Origin: Cyclobacterium salsum
Lineage (GTDB): Bacteria > Bacteroidota > Bacteroidia > Cytophagales > Cyclobacteriaceae
Direction of reading: 5' to 3'
DNA: 64,000 nt
Assembly (NCBI RefSeq): GCF_010119245.1
Contig: NZ_WNKG01000005.1
Location: 248,001-312,000 of the forward strand
Shown here: in pieces, positions 32,345-41,594 of the stretch
Layout: every line of letters begins with the position of its first letter
Position numbering within the stretch: position 1 is the first letter of the stretch
Notes under the pieces: model-generated
Database searches by the model: none
The model's input: only the letters and a program-made list of their open reading frames with translations
Told to the model about the DNA's origin: nothing
Program-made: the position numbers and the translations under genes

Positions 32345-33211
32345 CTAAACTTCAGTAGGTTTTTTAAAATCCCGGGGCTTATCCGTCTGGCTGATGGGTT
32401 CAAACTTTTCGTCAATCTCTTCCCCGGTAAGGTAGTTATTGATGATTTCCCGCACCTCCTGAAAGGACAAGTTGTGTAATATTTTCCCATTTTTTGCCAG
32501 CGATACCTGCCCGGTTTCTTCGGAGACTATCAGTATCAGGGCATCGGTGGCTTCGGACATGCCAATGGCAGCGCGGTGGCGGAGTCCAAACTGGGCCGGA
32601 ACCTCTCGCTCTGTGACGGGAAGAATGCAACGGGCCGCCTTGACCCTGCCACTAAAAATAATGACCCCCCCGTCGTGCAAAGGAGAGTATTTGTTGAAAA
32701 TGGATACCAGCAAACGCTTGGAAACCACGGCATCAATCAGATCCCCACTTTCAGCATAGAATTTTAATTCTGAATTTCTGGATAGCACAATCAGGGCACC
32801 CGTGCTACTTCCAGATAGCGTTTTGGAGGCCTCAATAATAGGTGTCACGTTAAAGGCAAGGCTTTCCCTTTTTCTCCAAAACAGCAATTCCTGCCAAAGG
32901 TTTTCATTTGAAAAAATCGAAGACTTGCCGACGATTAATAGGAACTTACGGATTTCCTGCTGGAAAAGGATAATGGCAGCCAGCACACCCACACCCATAA
33001 ACTGGCCTAAAATGATGGTCAGAAGCTCCATCTGAGCCGCACTTACCACCAGATAAATCAAATAGATGGATAAAAATCCTAAAAAGATTTTAATGGCCAC
33101 ACTTCCCCGCATCAACTTATAGACCTGATAGATGAGAACACTTACCAGGGTAATGTCGATTAAGTTGACCAGGGAAACATCCAGGAAGCCTATTTTAAAT
33201 AGTAAATTCAA
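32345..33211 (-). CDS. cdaA: Diadenylate cyclase CdaA
   Basis: A 288-residue membrane enzyme making the second messenger c-di-AMP from two ATP. Three transmembrane helices lie at about 10-80 (VNLIDITLVSVLIYQVYKLM, IKIFLGFLSIYLIYLVVSAA). The DisA_N/DAC domain follows, with STGALIVLSR, the catalytic SPLHDGGVIIF (DGA in most relatives, DGG here) and GLRHRAAIGMSEATDALILI. The Gly in DGG is a conservative change seen in some members and should not abolish activity. The start codon overlaps the folP stop by 4 bp, so the two are co-translated. Confidence 0.92.
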   Translation of the reverse strand: MNLLFKIGFLDVSLVNLIDITLVSVLIYQVYKLMRGSVAIKIFLGFLSIYLIYLVVSAAQMELLTIILGQFMGVGVLAAIILFQQEIRKFLLIVGKSSIFSNENLWQELLFWRKRESLAFNVTPIIEASKTLSGSSTGALIVLSRNSELKFYAESGDLIDAVVSKRLLVSIFNKYSPLHDGGVIIFSGRVKAARCILPVTEREVPAQFGLRHRAAIGMSEATDALILIVSEETGQVSLAKNGKILHNLSFQEVREIINNYLTGEEIDEKFEPISQTDKPRDFKKPTEV

Positions 33212-34092
33212 GTATAGAGTTGTTTATATAATTTTATCGTTTCATTTGCTTCTTTTACATCATGTACCCGGAGAATGTTGGCCCCATTTATCAGGGCAGC
33301 CATGTGAAGTGCTGTGCTGCCATTCAGCGCTTCTTCGGGGCTAAGGTTTAATAGTTTGTAAATCATTGATTTACGAGATAATCCAACCAGCAGCGGCGTT
33401 TGTAAGATTTTGAAATGGGATAACTGACGGATCAATCGGTAATTCTGCTTCAACGTTTTCGAAAAACCCAGTCCAATATCTACAATAACATCTTTTATGC
33501 CAGCTTCATAACAACTTCTTATTTTTTCGGAAAAAAAATACAACATTTCTTTTTCGAGATGATCGTAGTCGGTTTGCGCCTGCATGGTTTGTGGTGTCCC
33601 TCTCATATGCATGCATATATAAGGTACGCCCAGTCTACCGACCGTTTCGTGCATGTCCACGTCCATGTTACCTCCCGAGATATCATTTACCAAATCAGCA
33701 CCAGCTGCAACCGCTTCTTTGGCTATCCCGCTTCGAAACGTATCTATGGACAGGAGTACTTCGGGGAACCTTTCCTTTATATCAGTGATAACGGAAATGA
33801 CCCTTTTTAGTTCGGTTTCTTCAGGCACAAAGGCTGCTCCAGGACGAGTGCTGTATCCTCCGATGTCTAAAATTCGGGCCCCATGACTGATCATGGATTC
33901 GGCTTTGTCCAATACTTCCTTTTGAATGGTCGCCGTCCTGCTGCCTGGGAAGAACGAGTCCGGTGTGCTATTAATGACTCCCATAATCCAGGGGCTGTCC
34001 AAAGCGAAGAGGTTTCCTTTAATCTGTAGTGTTATTTTTGGAGGAAATAAAGTATCTTCGGCCTTACTATCCGAATGCAGATTTTCTAACAT
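33208..34092 (-). CDS. folP: Dihydropteroate synthase
   Basis: Makes dihydropteroate from p-aminobenzoate and the pterin pyrophosphate, in folate synthesis; target of sulfonamides. ATG 34092 is preferred to ATG 34119, because the longer version would reach into the divergent DUF1599 gene (start 34108). Conserved parts are MGVINSTPDSFFPGS, ARILDIGGYSTRPGA, LLSIDTFRSGIAKEAVAAGA, DLVNDISGGN, VPYICMHMRGTPQTMQ and the C-terminal DVKEANETIKLYKQL. The TIM-barrel layout and length (294 residues) are normal. Operon with cdaA. Confidence 0.92.
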   Translation of the reverse strand: MLENLHSDSKAEDTLFPPKITLQIKGNLFALDSPWIMGVINSTPDSFFPGSRTATIQKEVLDKAESMISHGARILDIGGYSTRPGAAFVPEETELKRVISVITDIKERFPEVLLSIDTFRSGIAKEAVAAGADLVNDISGGNMDVDMHETVGRLGVPYICMHMRGTPQTMQAQTDYDHLEKEMLYFFSEKIRSCYEAGIKDVIVDIGLGFSKTLKQNYRLIRQLSHFKILQTPLLVGLSRKSMIYKLLNLSPEEALNGSTALHMAALINGANILRVHDVKEANETIKLYKQLYT

Positions 34093-34107
34093 AAAAACAC
34101 CATTGCT

Positions 34108-34656
34108 TTGGAAACGCAAACCGCAAGCGAATATAATGAAGTTATTGGCCTTTGTAAAGAACTTTTTAAGAAGAAGACGCAGGATTATGGTACTGCCTGG
34201 AGAATCTTAAGGCTTCCTTCCCTGACAGACCAGCTTTTCATCAAAGCGCAACGCATTCGTTCCATCCAGGAAAAAGGCAAGCAAAAAGTGACCGATCCCA
34301 TCAAAGATGAATTTATGGGGATAATTAACTATTGCCTCATTGCTTTAATGCAGCTGGACTTGCGGGAAGATAATCGCATGGAAATTGATTTTCAGGAATT
34401 GGAACCACTTTATGACAAGTGGGTGGGAGCTACCCGTGAGCTACTGGCCAACAAAAACCATGACTATGGTGAAGCATGGAGAGGCATGCGGGTATCATCG
34501 ATCACCGACATCATTTTAATGAAATTGTTGCGCGTCAAGCAAATTGAAGATCATCAGGGTAAAACACTGGTTTCCGAAGGAGTGGCCGCTAATTATCAGG
34601 ACATGCTCAATTATGCCGTATTTTGTATGATAAAATTAAATCAAGATGATCGTTAA
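34108..34656 (+). CDS. DUF1599 protein
   Basis: A 182-residue DUF1599 protein, all-alpha, of unknown function. It contains two internal copies of one motif: KKKTQDYGTAWRILRLPSLT with QLFIKAQRIRSIQEKGKQKV (about 20-60) and ANKNHDYGEAWRGMRVSSIT with IILMKLLRVKQIEDHQGKTL (about 112-152). The repeated DYGxAWR and RxxxI pattern with charged residues could bind a nucleotide, since the fold resembles MazG-like proteins; that is an inference. The next gene starts inside its last 11 bases, so the two are coupled. Confidence 0.85.
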   Translation: METQTASEYNEVIGLCKELFKKKTQDYGTAWRILRLPSLTDQLFIKAQRIRSIQEKGKQKVTDPIKDEFMGIINYCLIALMQLDLREDNRMEIDFQELEPLYDKWVGATRELLANKNHDYGEAWRGMRVSSITDIILMKLLRVKQIEDHQGKTLVSEGVAANYQDMLNYAVFCMIKLNQDDR

Positions 34657-35752
34657 GACCTTGTTATATGTCGCCCGCCTATTGGTGGGAGGGCTGTTCG
34701 TATTTTCCGGCTTGATAAAGGTGAATGACCCCGTGGGCACCTCTATTAAAATGCAGGAATATTTTGATGTGTTTGCCACCGATATTTCCCCCCTCTTCGA
34801 GCCACTCAAATCCATCTCCTTGCTGGTAGCCGTAATCCTGGTCGTACTGGAGGTAGCCCTTGGTATCATGGTGTTGACGGGCTGGAAGATAAAAACGGGT
34901 GTCTACCTGCTATTGGCCATGATTCTGTTTTTTACATTTCTTACGTTTTATTCCGCCTATTTCGATAAGGTGACGGATTGCGGTTGTTTTGGAGACGCCA
35001 TCAAATTGACCCCCTGGGAGTCTTTTTATAAAGATCTGGTTCTCTTAGGCCTGATCTTATTCATGGCTATTTTTAGAAAACACCTTCCGGAGGGAAGCAG
35101 TACCGCTGGTAAGTGGATGACCGTTGGTTCCTTGATTATTTCTTTGTTGCTCGCCATTTTCGCCATTCGAAACCTTCCCTTTATTGATTTCAGGGCATTC
35201 AAGGAAGGGGTTAATATTTCCAATGCCATGCAGCCCTCGGCAAACCTGGAGTACCGGTATGTCATGCAAAAGGACGGTGAAACGATGACCTTCGACCAGT
35301 ACCCCTCGGATGAAAGCTATGAGTTTGTGGAAATGCAACTAAAAAACCCCGAGGCACTACCGAAGATCTCCGATTTCGCCATCTGGAACGATCAGGGAGA
35401 CCATACGGAAGAAATCCTCAGTGGGAAAAAAGTGTTACTTCTTTCTCACCAGATATCCAAAATGGATCTTTCCATCAACCATATGGAGCAGATCAGTGCC
35501 CTGATCAATGCATTTCAGGGTACGGATGTGCGTATGGTATTAGTGGCTGCCTCATCAGAGGCGGAAATGGAAACTTTTTTAGCGGAAAATGGCCTGAAGC
35601 TGGGGTACTACATGGCTGATGCCACGGTGGTGAAAACCATCATCCGCTCCAATCCCGGGCTGGTGTTCCTGGAAGATGGAACGGTGCTGGGCAAATACCA
35701 CTTTCGAAATACCCCTGCTCCGGAAGCGGCCAAAAACTTGTTTTCACCATGA
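34646..35752 (+). CDS. DoxX-like membrane protein with C-terminal domain (BT_3928 family)
   Basis: A 368-residue protein. The first half has four hydrophobic helices in a DoxX/MauE-like arrangement (LLYVARLLVGGLFVFSGLIK, SISLLVAVILVVLEVALGIM, VYLLLAMILFFTFLTFYSAY with VTDCGCFGD between helices). A fifth hydrophobic segment lies near residue 155. The last 170 residues (AIWNDQGDHTEEILSGKKVL, LVAASSEAEMETFLAENGL) look like a thioredoxin-fold domain without a CxxC. The CGC in the helix loop is typical for MauE-type proteins, which suggests thiol or membrane redox work. It overlaps both neighbours (11 and 4 bp). Confidence 0.8.
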   Translation: MIVKTLLYVARLLVGGLFVFSGLIKVNDPVGTSIKMQEYFDVFATDISPLFEPLKSISLLVAVILVVLEVALGIMVLTGWKIKTGVYLLLAMILFFTFLTFYSAYFDKVTDCGCFGDAIKLTPWESFYKDLVLLGLILFMAIFRKHLPEGSSTAGKWMTVGSLIISLLLAIFAIRNLPFIDFRAFKEGVNISNAMQPSANLEYRYVMQKDGETMTFDQYPSDESYEFVEMQLKNPEALPKISDFAIWNDQGDHTEEILSGKKVLLLSHQISKMDLSINHMEQISALINAFQGTDVRMVLVAASSEAEMETFLAENGLKLGYYMADATVVKTIIRSNPGLVFLEDGTVLGKYHFRNTPAPEAAKNLFSP

Positions 35753-36285
35753 TAGATCCCAAAAAAATAGTCTTGGTTGGCATGCCCGGCAGTGGGAAAT
35801 CCACCTTGGGCAAAGAATTGGCGAAGCGGCTTAATTTTCCATTTTATGACTTAGATGATCTTATAGAGGAAAAAGAGGGAAAGAAAATCGCCTCCCTGTT
35901 TCCGGAAAAGGGTGAAGGCTACTTCAGGAAACTGGAGACAGCGGTCTTGTCCGGGCTCCTTCAGAGGGAAGAGGCTTTTGTTCTGGCTACCGGTGGTGGA
36001 GCGCCTTGTTACAACGAAAATATGGAGTTGATCAATGGCAGTGCAGTTTCGGTATTTTTAGATGTCCCACTCAATCATATTCTGGAACGACTTACTCAAA
36101 CACAGGTGGAATTAAGGCCTTTGTTCTCAGGAATGGATACGTCCGAAATCATCCTGAAGTTGAAAAACATGTATGTGGAGCGCTGTTCATTTTACGAAAA
36201 GGCAAAAATAAAACTCAGGGGAGAAGATATTTCCCCTGAGTTATTGATATCATCCTGGATGCCTTTGTTAAAAATTAAACCCTAG
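35749..36285 (+). CDS. aroK: Shikimate kinase
   Basis: A 178-residue cytoplasmic kinase that phosphorylates shikimate with ATP in aromatic amino-acid synthesis. Walker A is GMPGSGKSTLGK (12-23). The substrate-binding DLDDLIEE follows, then GEGYFRKLETAVL, ATGGGAPCY with the GGG triplet, and the LID arginine region VELRPLFSG. It overlaps the DoxX-like gene by 4 bp, and its last 18 bases overlap the end of the convergent FadL-like gene. A terminator for that opposite gene lies inside its coding sequence. Confidence 0.94.
   Translation: MIDPKKIVLVGMPGSGKSTLGKELAKRLNFPFYDLDDLIEEKEGKKIASLFPEKGEGYFRKLETAVLSGLLQREEAFVLATGGGAPCYNENMELINGSAVSVFLDVPLNHILERLTQTQVELRPLFSGMDTSEIILKLKNMYVERCSFYEKAKIKLRGEDISPELLISSWMPLLKIKP
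36203..36240 (-). terminator. Terminator of the FadL-like gene, inside aroK
   Basis: Perfect 9-bp arms at 36214-36222 and 36232-36240 with a 9-nt loop. Read on the minus strand, the stem is followed by TTTTATTTTT (plus 36204-36213). It lies 28 bp past the FadL-like stop, within the last 25 codons of aroK, so one sequence serves as protein code on one strand and as a stop signal on the other. Confidence 0.78.
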
Positions 36286-37737
36286 GGTCAGCGATCCGCT
36301 GATTTGATTATTATCTGTAGTGGCCAGATCTGCATCTGGGTAGGAGGTGTAATAACTGTTAAACCGGCGATTAACCAGCCCAAAATCGATGCTAAAGGCT
36401 GGTAATTTTAATCCTATTCCTCCGGATAGTTGGGTAGTGCTGCGGTCCAAATTACCTGACTCGCCGAATGGATCTCCATAAAAGGCATAGCCAGCCCTTA
36501 TTCTTAGTTTTTGAATCCGATATTCTCCGCCAACACTGTAATTAATAGTTTGTCCGTACAGCCGGCTGATTTCGGTGTTGTCTTGTTCGGTATTGAATAC
36601 GTTAGAACGGAGATTCGCCGTGCTGTAGTCCAGGTAATTGACATCTCCTGATATGAATCCACTTTTTCCAAAAAAGTAAGTCATACCAGCCCCTAGTGTC
36701 ATAGGGGTTCTCAGGTTATAGCTGCTGATGAAAATATCGGTTTCAGCATCTGACTCGGCGATGGTTCCAAATTCAGGGTCTTCATAGGGAGGGAAAAAAT
36801 CCGCAAAAATATCGGCATCATATTCTTCATTCAAGCGATTCCAGGTAGGGGATTTAAAATTTAACCCCAGGTTTAACCGGTCTATCGGTTTGTAGATGAC
36901 ACCAAGTCCCAGGTTGATGCCTGACCCGTCAAGGAATAGGTTTTCTTGCAAGGAACTGAATAGCGTGGTCTGATTCGCATCGTCTAGAAACTCTTCGTCA
37001 TAGGTTCTGGTTGAACGAAATGAAATGGTATTGATCCCCAATGATCCACCGATAAAGAATTTGTTTTTATAATTGCCACCGTAAGAGAAACTAACCTGCG
37101 TCAGGTTGCCTTCATTTTCCACGGTTTCGGATTTTTCCAGCGCATTCGTGGCATTGGGGACAAAATCATAGCCGCCATTTGCCGGGTTGATTAAGAAAGC
37201 CTCAAAGAACAGCCCGTCTGTTCCACTTGGGACCCCCTGATCGTTGTACAGGTTTGTATAATAATCCAAAATGGATCCCTGATCCAATTGATCGGAAAAA
37301 TAACCGAAGCTTTGATTGAAGGTAGAATGCCTGTTGAGGCTGATACCGAATGAGCCTCCTCTCCAGTCACCAATTTCGAGGGGGCCTTTGGTTCTGCTGA
37401 TAACCGCACCTATGTTGGGAATGGAAAAATTAGTGGCATTGAGTCCCCGGGATTGGTTCAGCAGCAGTGTTTCTGAATTCCAATCTCCGTAGGCTGCTGT
37501 AAAACTAAATTCTGAATTTTGGAAAAACCCCAAACCTGCCGGGTTTCCATGCACATTACTAATATCGCCTCCCAACGAATTTTGGGTTCCACCGATGGCA
37601 TTTATCCGGGCAGAGCCGGTTGCACCGTATTGGCTAAATCGAAGCGCATCTTCTACATACCCACTTTGAGCCTTTAAAATAGGTGCGTTAAAGGCAAGTA
37701 TGGCCAAAGAGGCTAAAATCAATTTTAATCCTTTCAT
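36268..37737 (-). CDS. FadL/OmpP1-family outer-membrane transport protein
   Basis: Start set at ATG 37737, where MKGLKLILASLAILAFNAPI begins a signal peptide; 11 more codons are open upstream. The 489-residue protein is a FadL/OmpP1/TodX-type 14-strand barrel for import of hydrophobic compounds. Family features are GYVEDALRFSQYGATGSARI, INAIGGTQNSLGGDISNVHG with NPAGLGFFQNSEFSFTAAYG, and the terminal strands LSGGIGLKLPAFSIDFGLV and SGSLTLGFNF with final Phe. Substrate class (fatty acids, aromatics) is unknown. Its coding end overlaps aroK by 18 bp. Confidence 0.9.
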   Translation of the reverse strand: MKGLKLILASLAILAFNAPILKAQSGYVEDALRFSQYGATGSARINAIGGTQNSLGGDISNVHGNPAGLGFFQNSEFSFTAAYGDWNSETLLLNQSRGLNATNFSIPNIGAVISRTKGPLEIGDWRGGSFGISLNRHSTFNQSFGYFSDQLDQGSILDYYTNLYNDQGVPSGTDGLFFEAFLINPANGGYDFVPNATNALEKSETVENEGNLTQVSFSYGGNYKNKFFIGGSLGINTISFRSTRTYDEEFLDDANQTTLFSSLQENLFLDGSGINLGLGVIYKPIDRLNLGLNFKSPTWNRLNEEYDADIFADFFPPYEDPEFGTIAESDAETDIFISSYNLRTPMTLGAGMTYFFGKSGFISGDVNYLDYSTANLRSNVFNTEQDNTEISRLYGQTINYSVGGEYRIQKLRIRAGYAFYGDPFGESGNLDRSTTQLSGGIGLKLPAFSIDFGLVNRRFNSYYTSYPDADLATTDNNQISGSLTLGFNF

Positions 37738-37970
37738 ATCAACTGAATTGGGTTTTACTGAAGCTAACAAATTACGTCGATCGATTATTTTCCTGCCAGC
37801 TTACCGGGTGAACGAAATAAGAAAGACTTATTATCCGAAACGGATATCAGGAAATTAAGTTAATGTAAAAATACTGCGCAAAGATTGATAGTTAAGGTAA
37901 AACGATTCTAACTGAAATGGGATCCGAAAGGCATATCGAGAAAGTAAAAAAATAGGAAAAGATCAAAAGG

Positions 37971-37998
37971 AGAAAAAAAGAGGGAATTAATTCCCTCT
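37971..37998 (-). terminator. Terminator overlapping the stop codon of the Gly/Met-rich gene
   Basis: The 20-bp perfect palindrome AGAGGGAATTAATTCCCTCT (37979-37998) contains the gene's TAA stop (37987-37989). On the minus strand it is followed by a run of seven T (plus 37973-37979). It therefore ends transcription exactly at the end of the reading frame. Confidence 0.78.
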
Positions 37999-39360
37999 TC
38001 TACTGCCTCCTACGCTACCTCCTCGGGAAGCTCCACCACCAGAACTACTCCTGCTAGGAGTACTGTAAGATGAAGACGACCTCGATGGCGCAGAATAAGA
38101 ATTTCTGCTGGGGGAGGTGGAACGTCGTTGATAACTTGGTGTCGTCGTTCTGTTAGTTTGGCTCCTGTTGTAGGAAGGAGATGAACTTCTGCTATTAGAT
38201 CTTGGAGTTGAATAGGTTGAACGCGTATTGCTTCGGGAATTGTAGCTCCTTGAATTGGAATTCGAAGGCGCTTGCGTTCTGTTGTACGTATTGCTCCGAC
38301 TAGGTGTATTGTAGCTGCTGCGGGTAGAAGTATTTCCAGCCCGATTCATGGCAGGCGAATTAATATTTCTTCTGGATGGCGCAGCAGACACCGAATTGTA
38401 ATAATCATTTTGAGATCTAGAGAAGGAATTAGTAGTACCTGCGGATCGATTTCTACTTACCGCACTACTGCTCATAGCCTCTCTTCTTGCAGAAGCTCTG
38501 GATGAGCTAGGTTGGGCAGCACTTCTGGTAGATCTGCTGGCAGAATTTGCCAGGGAAGAAGCCCTGCCAGGTCTGGCACCTTGAACCACCTGTCTTCTAT
38601 TACCTTCATTACCTCCGGGAAGAACGATGACAGGCGAATAAATATTTCTACCCCACATGCCTCCACCATAGAGACCTCCAAATCCTGGCCTAAAGCCAAA
38701 GCCTGAGCCCCAAAAAGGATCATAGAATCCAAAGCCAGGTCTCATGAACGGGCTTCCCCAGCCCATTCCCATACCCATGCCTATGCTCAGGTTGAATCCG
38801 GGCCTGAAACCAAAGCCGGAGCCCCAGAAAGGGTCATACATGCCCATGCCCATTCCTCCGAAGCCGGAGCCAAAGTAAGGGTTAAACATGCCGCCCATTC
38901 CCATCATGGGGTTCATGCCCATACCCATCATGGGATTCATGAAGTAGTTATTGGTTATACCTGGGTTGTTTCCACCGGATCCCCGGTAGTTGTCGTAGGC
39001 ATTTATATTTGGCTGACCTTGTGCCTGCTCACCATCTGACTGGGAATCGTCAAAATAGACCGTGCCTTCTTCGGCAGGGGAGGTGGATCGCTGGTATTTG
39101 GCGATGTATTCCGGATTGACGTTTTTGGCAGAGAAATTATCTGTTTCTCCGTCGAAAGAACGTATTTCCTCTATTTCCTCGAAATTTTCCGGGTTGTTGT
39201 TTTTTACGGCAAATTCAGTAGCGATTCGGGCATCTGATGCCATAAAATACAAATTATCCATTTCTTGTCCGCCATTGCTGGCATTGTAGCTAGTACTGCA
39301 TGCAGCGAGGCCAAGAATTGATAATGCACCTAGGGTCCGAATTGGATTGAAATTAATCAT
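37987..39360 (-). CDS. Gly/Met-rich, Ser/Arg-rich lipoprotein
   Basis: A 457-residue protein with signal MINFNPIRTLGALSILGLAA and lipobox Cys22, so it is probably anchored to the outer membrane. I do not recognise a family. The middle (about 135-240) is built of Gly, Met, Phe and Pro: NPMMGMG occurs twice, and YDPFWGSGFGFRPGF occurs twice (near 180 and 220). The last 190 residues are mainly Ser, Arg, Asn, Thr and Tyr (SRNSYSAPSRSSSSYSTPSR), low-complexity and strongly basic. Such composition suggests a disordered or amyloid-like surface or envelope protein. It has no co-transcribed neighbour. Confidence 0.75.
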   Translation of the reverse strand: MINFNPIRTLGALSILGLAACSTSYNASNGGQEMDNLYFMASDARIATEFAVKNNNPENFEEIEEIRSFDGETDNFSAKNVNPEYIAKYQRSTSPAEEGTVYFDDSQSDGEQAQGQPNINAYDNYRGSGGNNPGITNNYFMNPMMGMGMNPMMGMGGMFNPYFGSGFGGMGMGMYDPFWGSGFGFRPGFNLSIGMGMGMGWGSPFMRPGFGFYDPFWGSGFGFRPGFGGLYGGGMWGRNIYSPVIVLPGGNEGNRRQVVQGARPGRASSLANSASRSTRSAAQPSSSRASARREAMSSSAVSRNRSAGTTNSFSRSQNDYYNSVSAAPSRRNINSPAMNRAGNTSTRSSYNTPSRSNTYNRTQAPSNSNSRSYNSRSNTRSTYSTPRSNSRSSSPSYNRSQTNRTTTPSYQRRSTSPSRNSYSAPSRSSSSYSTPSRSSSGGGASRGGSVGGSRRGN

Positions 39361-39490
39361 GGGTTTTCAGTTTATTTCTCATATACTATATACGCTAATA
39401 TAGCAGGAGGGTTATCATTTTTTAAATTATATTTGCCTGAGATCAAGAATCGAATATAAAGAGTTTTTTTATTACAACAAAGAAATACTG

Positions 39491-40972
39491 ATGAGCAAAG
39501 GATTACCAAAACGAAGTGAGGATTATTCCCTCTGGTACAATGAATTGGTGAAAAGAGCGGATCTTGCTGAAAACAGTGCAGTACGGGGCTGCATGGTGAT
39601 CAAACCCTACGGTTTTAGCATTTGGGAAAAAATGCAGGCCGAACTGGACCGGATGTTTAAAAAGACAGGGCATTCAAATGCCTATTTCCCCTTATTTATT
39701 CCCAAATCCTATTTATCCAAAGAAGCCAGCCATGTAGAAGGCTTTGCGAAGGAATGTGCCGTAGTCACCCATTACCGCCTAAAGGCAGACCCCTCAGGCA
39801 AAGGAGTAATCGTGGACCCGGAAGCAGCGTTGGAGGAAGAACTTATCGTTCGGCCCACCTCTGAAACCGTGATCTGGAGCACCTATAAAAACTGGGTCCA
39901 GTCTTACCGGGATCTGCCCTTGCTAATCAACCAATGGGCTAATGTGGTCCGCTGGGAAATGAGAACCCGGTTATTTCTGAGAACCTCCGAATTTCTTTGG
40001 CAGGAAGGCCACACCGCCCACGAGACTAAAAAGGAAGCAGAGGAGGAAACTTTACGAATGCTGAACGTATATGCTGAATTCGCCGAAAATTTCATGGCGC
40101 TACCGGTAATCAAAGGTATTAAATCCGAAAGCGAAAAGTTTGCCGGAGCCGAGGCTACTTATTGCATTGAAGGCATGATGCAAGATGGCAAAGCCCTGCA
40201 GGCCGGAACATCCCACTTCCTGGGGCAAAACTTTGCCAAGGCTTTTGATGTGAAATTTGCTACCCGGGAAGGAGGGTTGGAGCACGTTTGGGGCACTTCC
40301 TGGGGCGTGAGCACCCGGCTTATGGGAGCCTTGATCATGGCCCATTCCGACGACCAGGGCCTGGTGCTGCCGCCAAAGTTGGCGCCCATTCAGGTCGTAA
40401 TCGTTCCCATATTTAAACGCGAGGAAGAACTGGAAGCCATCCGGGTGAAAGCTGGGGAAATCATGGAATCCCTGGAGGAACTGGGTATTTCGGTAAAGTT
40501 TGACGATCGGGACACTCACAAACCGGGATGGAAATTTGCTGAATATGAACTTAAAGGAGTTCCATTAAGACTGGGGATCGGCCCCAGGGATTTGGAAAAC
40601 CAAACCGTAGAGATGGCCCGTCGCGATACCTTAACCAAATCCGTGGTAAACCTGGAGCAGGAAAACCTGCCTACATTAATTAGAGAAACCCTGGCTGATA
40701 TTCAAGAAAACATCTATCGCAAAGCGCATACGTTTACGCTGGAAAAGACTACTAAAGCAGACACCTGGGAAGAATTTATTAATGTATTGGAAAGCAAAGG
40801 AGGGTTCGTATCGGCTCACTGGGACGGTACGGCAGAAACCGAAGAACGGATAAAAGAGCAAACCAAAGCGACGATCCGCTGTATTCCATTGGATCAGGTT
40901 CCGGAGCAGGGAAAATGCATCTTTTCTGGAAATCCCTCCGAGGGAAGGGTGCTATTTGCCCGTGCTTATTGA
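39491..40972 (+). CDS. proS: Prolyl-tRNA synthetase (ProS type 3)
   Basis: A 493-residue class II aminoacyl-tRNA synthetase that charges tRNA-Pro. Its length and lack of the editing INS domain mark the archaeal/eukaryal-like form common in Bacteroidota. Class II motifs are visible: motif 1 in [20 protein letters not shown], motif 2 in [20 protein letters not shown] with [17 protein letters not shown], and motif 3 in [20 protein letters not shown]. The anticodon-binding domain (about 285-380) includes [15 protein letters not shown] and [20 protein letters not shown]. The C-terminal [16 protein letters not shown] ends the zinc-type domain. Confidence 0.96.
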   Translation: MSKGLPKRSEDYSLWYNELVKRADLAENSAVRGCMVIKPYGFSIWEKMQAELDRMFKKTGHSNAYFPLFIPKSYLSKEASHVEGFAKECAVVTHYRLKADPSGKGVIVDPEAALEEELIVRPTSETVIWSTYKNWVQSYRDLPLLINQWANVVRWEMRTRLFLRTSEFLWQEGHTAHETKKEAEEETLRMLNVYAEFAENFMALPVIKGIKSESEKFAGAEATYCIEGMMQDGKALQAGTSHFLGQNFAKAFDVKFATREGGLEHVWGTSWGVSTRLMGALIMAHSDDQGLVLPPKLAPIQVVIVPIFKREEELEAIRVKAGEIMESLEELGISVKFDDRDTHKPGWKFAEYELKGVPLRLGIGPRDLENQTVEMARRDTLTKSVVNLEQENLPTLIRETLADIQENIYRKAHTFTLEKTTKADTWEEFINVLESKGGFVSAHWDGTAETEERIKEQTKATIRCIPLDQVPEQGKCIFSGNPSEGRVLFARAY

Positions 40973-41129
40973 GGCGTTTTGGCTTGCTTCATTTTAGGGT
41001 TTTTGTTCCAGAAGGCGATTGTTCTAAGGAATTAGCGGATGAATTACGATTCTGGCTTTCAATTGCTTCGAAATCTTGTAAATTTACAAAAACCCTGATT
41101 TAGCGGGGAGAAAAATAAAATACCGCCTC

Positions 41130-41591
41130 ATGGATTGGTTAATCGTATTGAGTTTGATCTTATTTGGTGCCCTTTTGGTGCTCATGGAGGTGGTGTTTGT
41201 ACCCGGAACCACTTTGGTGGGAGCATTGGGCTTGGTGTTTACCGGAATGGGAGTCTTTTATGGCTTTCTTCATTTCCCTGCCCCGGTGGCTTATGCAGTC
41301 CTTGGTCTAAGCATTCTGGTAAATCTGGGTTTTTTGGTATATGGATTAAAATCCGGTGTCTGGAATCGGTTTGCGCTGAAAGATACGCTGGTAAACCGAA
41401 CCTACGATGACCGATTGGCAGGCCTTGAAGTCGGGCAAACAGGTAAGACGATTTCCGATTGCAAACCTTATGGAAAGGTGGAAATAGGAAATAAAATGTA
41501 TGAAGCCAAGTCCGAGGGAGGGTTTATACCTGCCGGAAAAAGCGTAACGATACAAAAAATAGCAGACAATAAAATTATCATTAAACCGTAA
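41130..41591 (+). CDS. nfeD: NfeD-family protein
   Basis: A 153-residue membrane protein of the short NfeD type, partner of flotillin-like proteins. The N-terminal half has two or three hydrophobic helices (MDWLIVLSLILFGALLVLME, LVGALGLVFTGMGVFYGFLH, VAYAVLGLSILVNLGFLVYG). The C-terminal 60 residues form the OB-fold domain with TGKTISDCKPYGKVEIGNKM and GKSVTIQKIADNKIIIKP, which probably serves protein contacts. floA starts 3 bp after its stop, so the pair is one operon. Confidence 0.92.
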   Translation: MDWLIVLSLILFGALLVLMEVVFVPGTTLVGALGLVFTGMGVFYGFLHFPAPVAYAVLGLSILVNLGFLVYGLKSGVWNRFALKDTLVNRTYDDRLAGLEVGQTGKTISDCKPYGKVEIGNKMYEAKSEGGFIPAGKSVTIQKIADNKIIIKP

Positions 41592-41594
41592 ATC

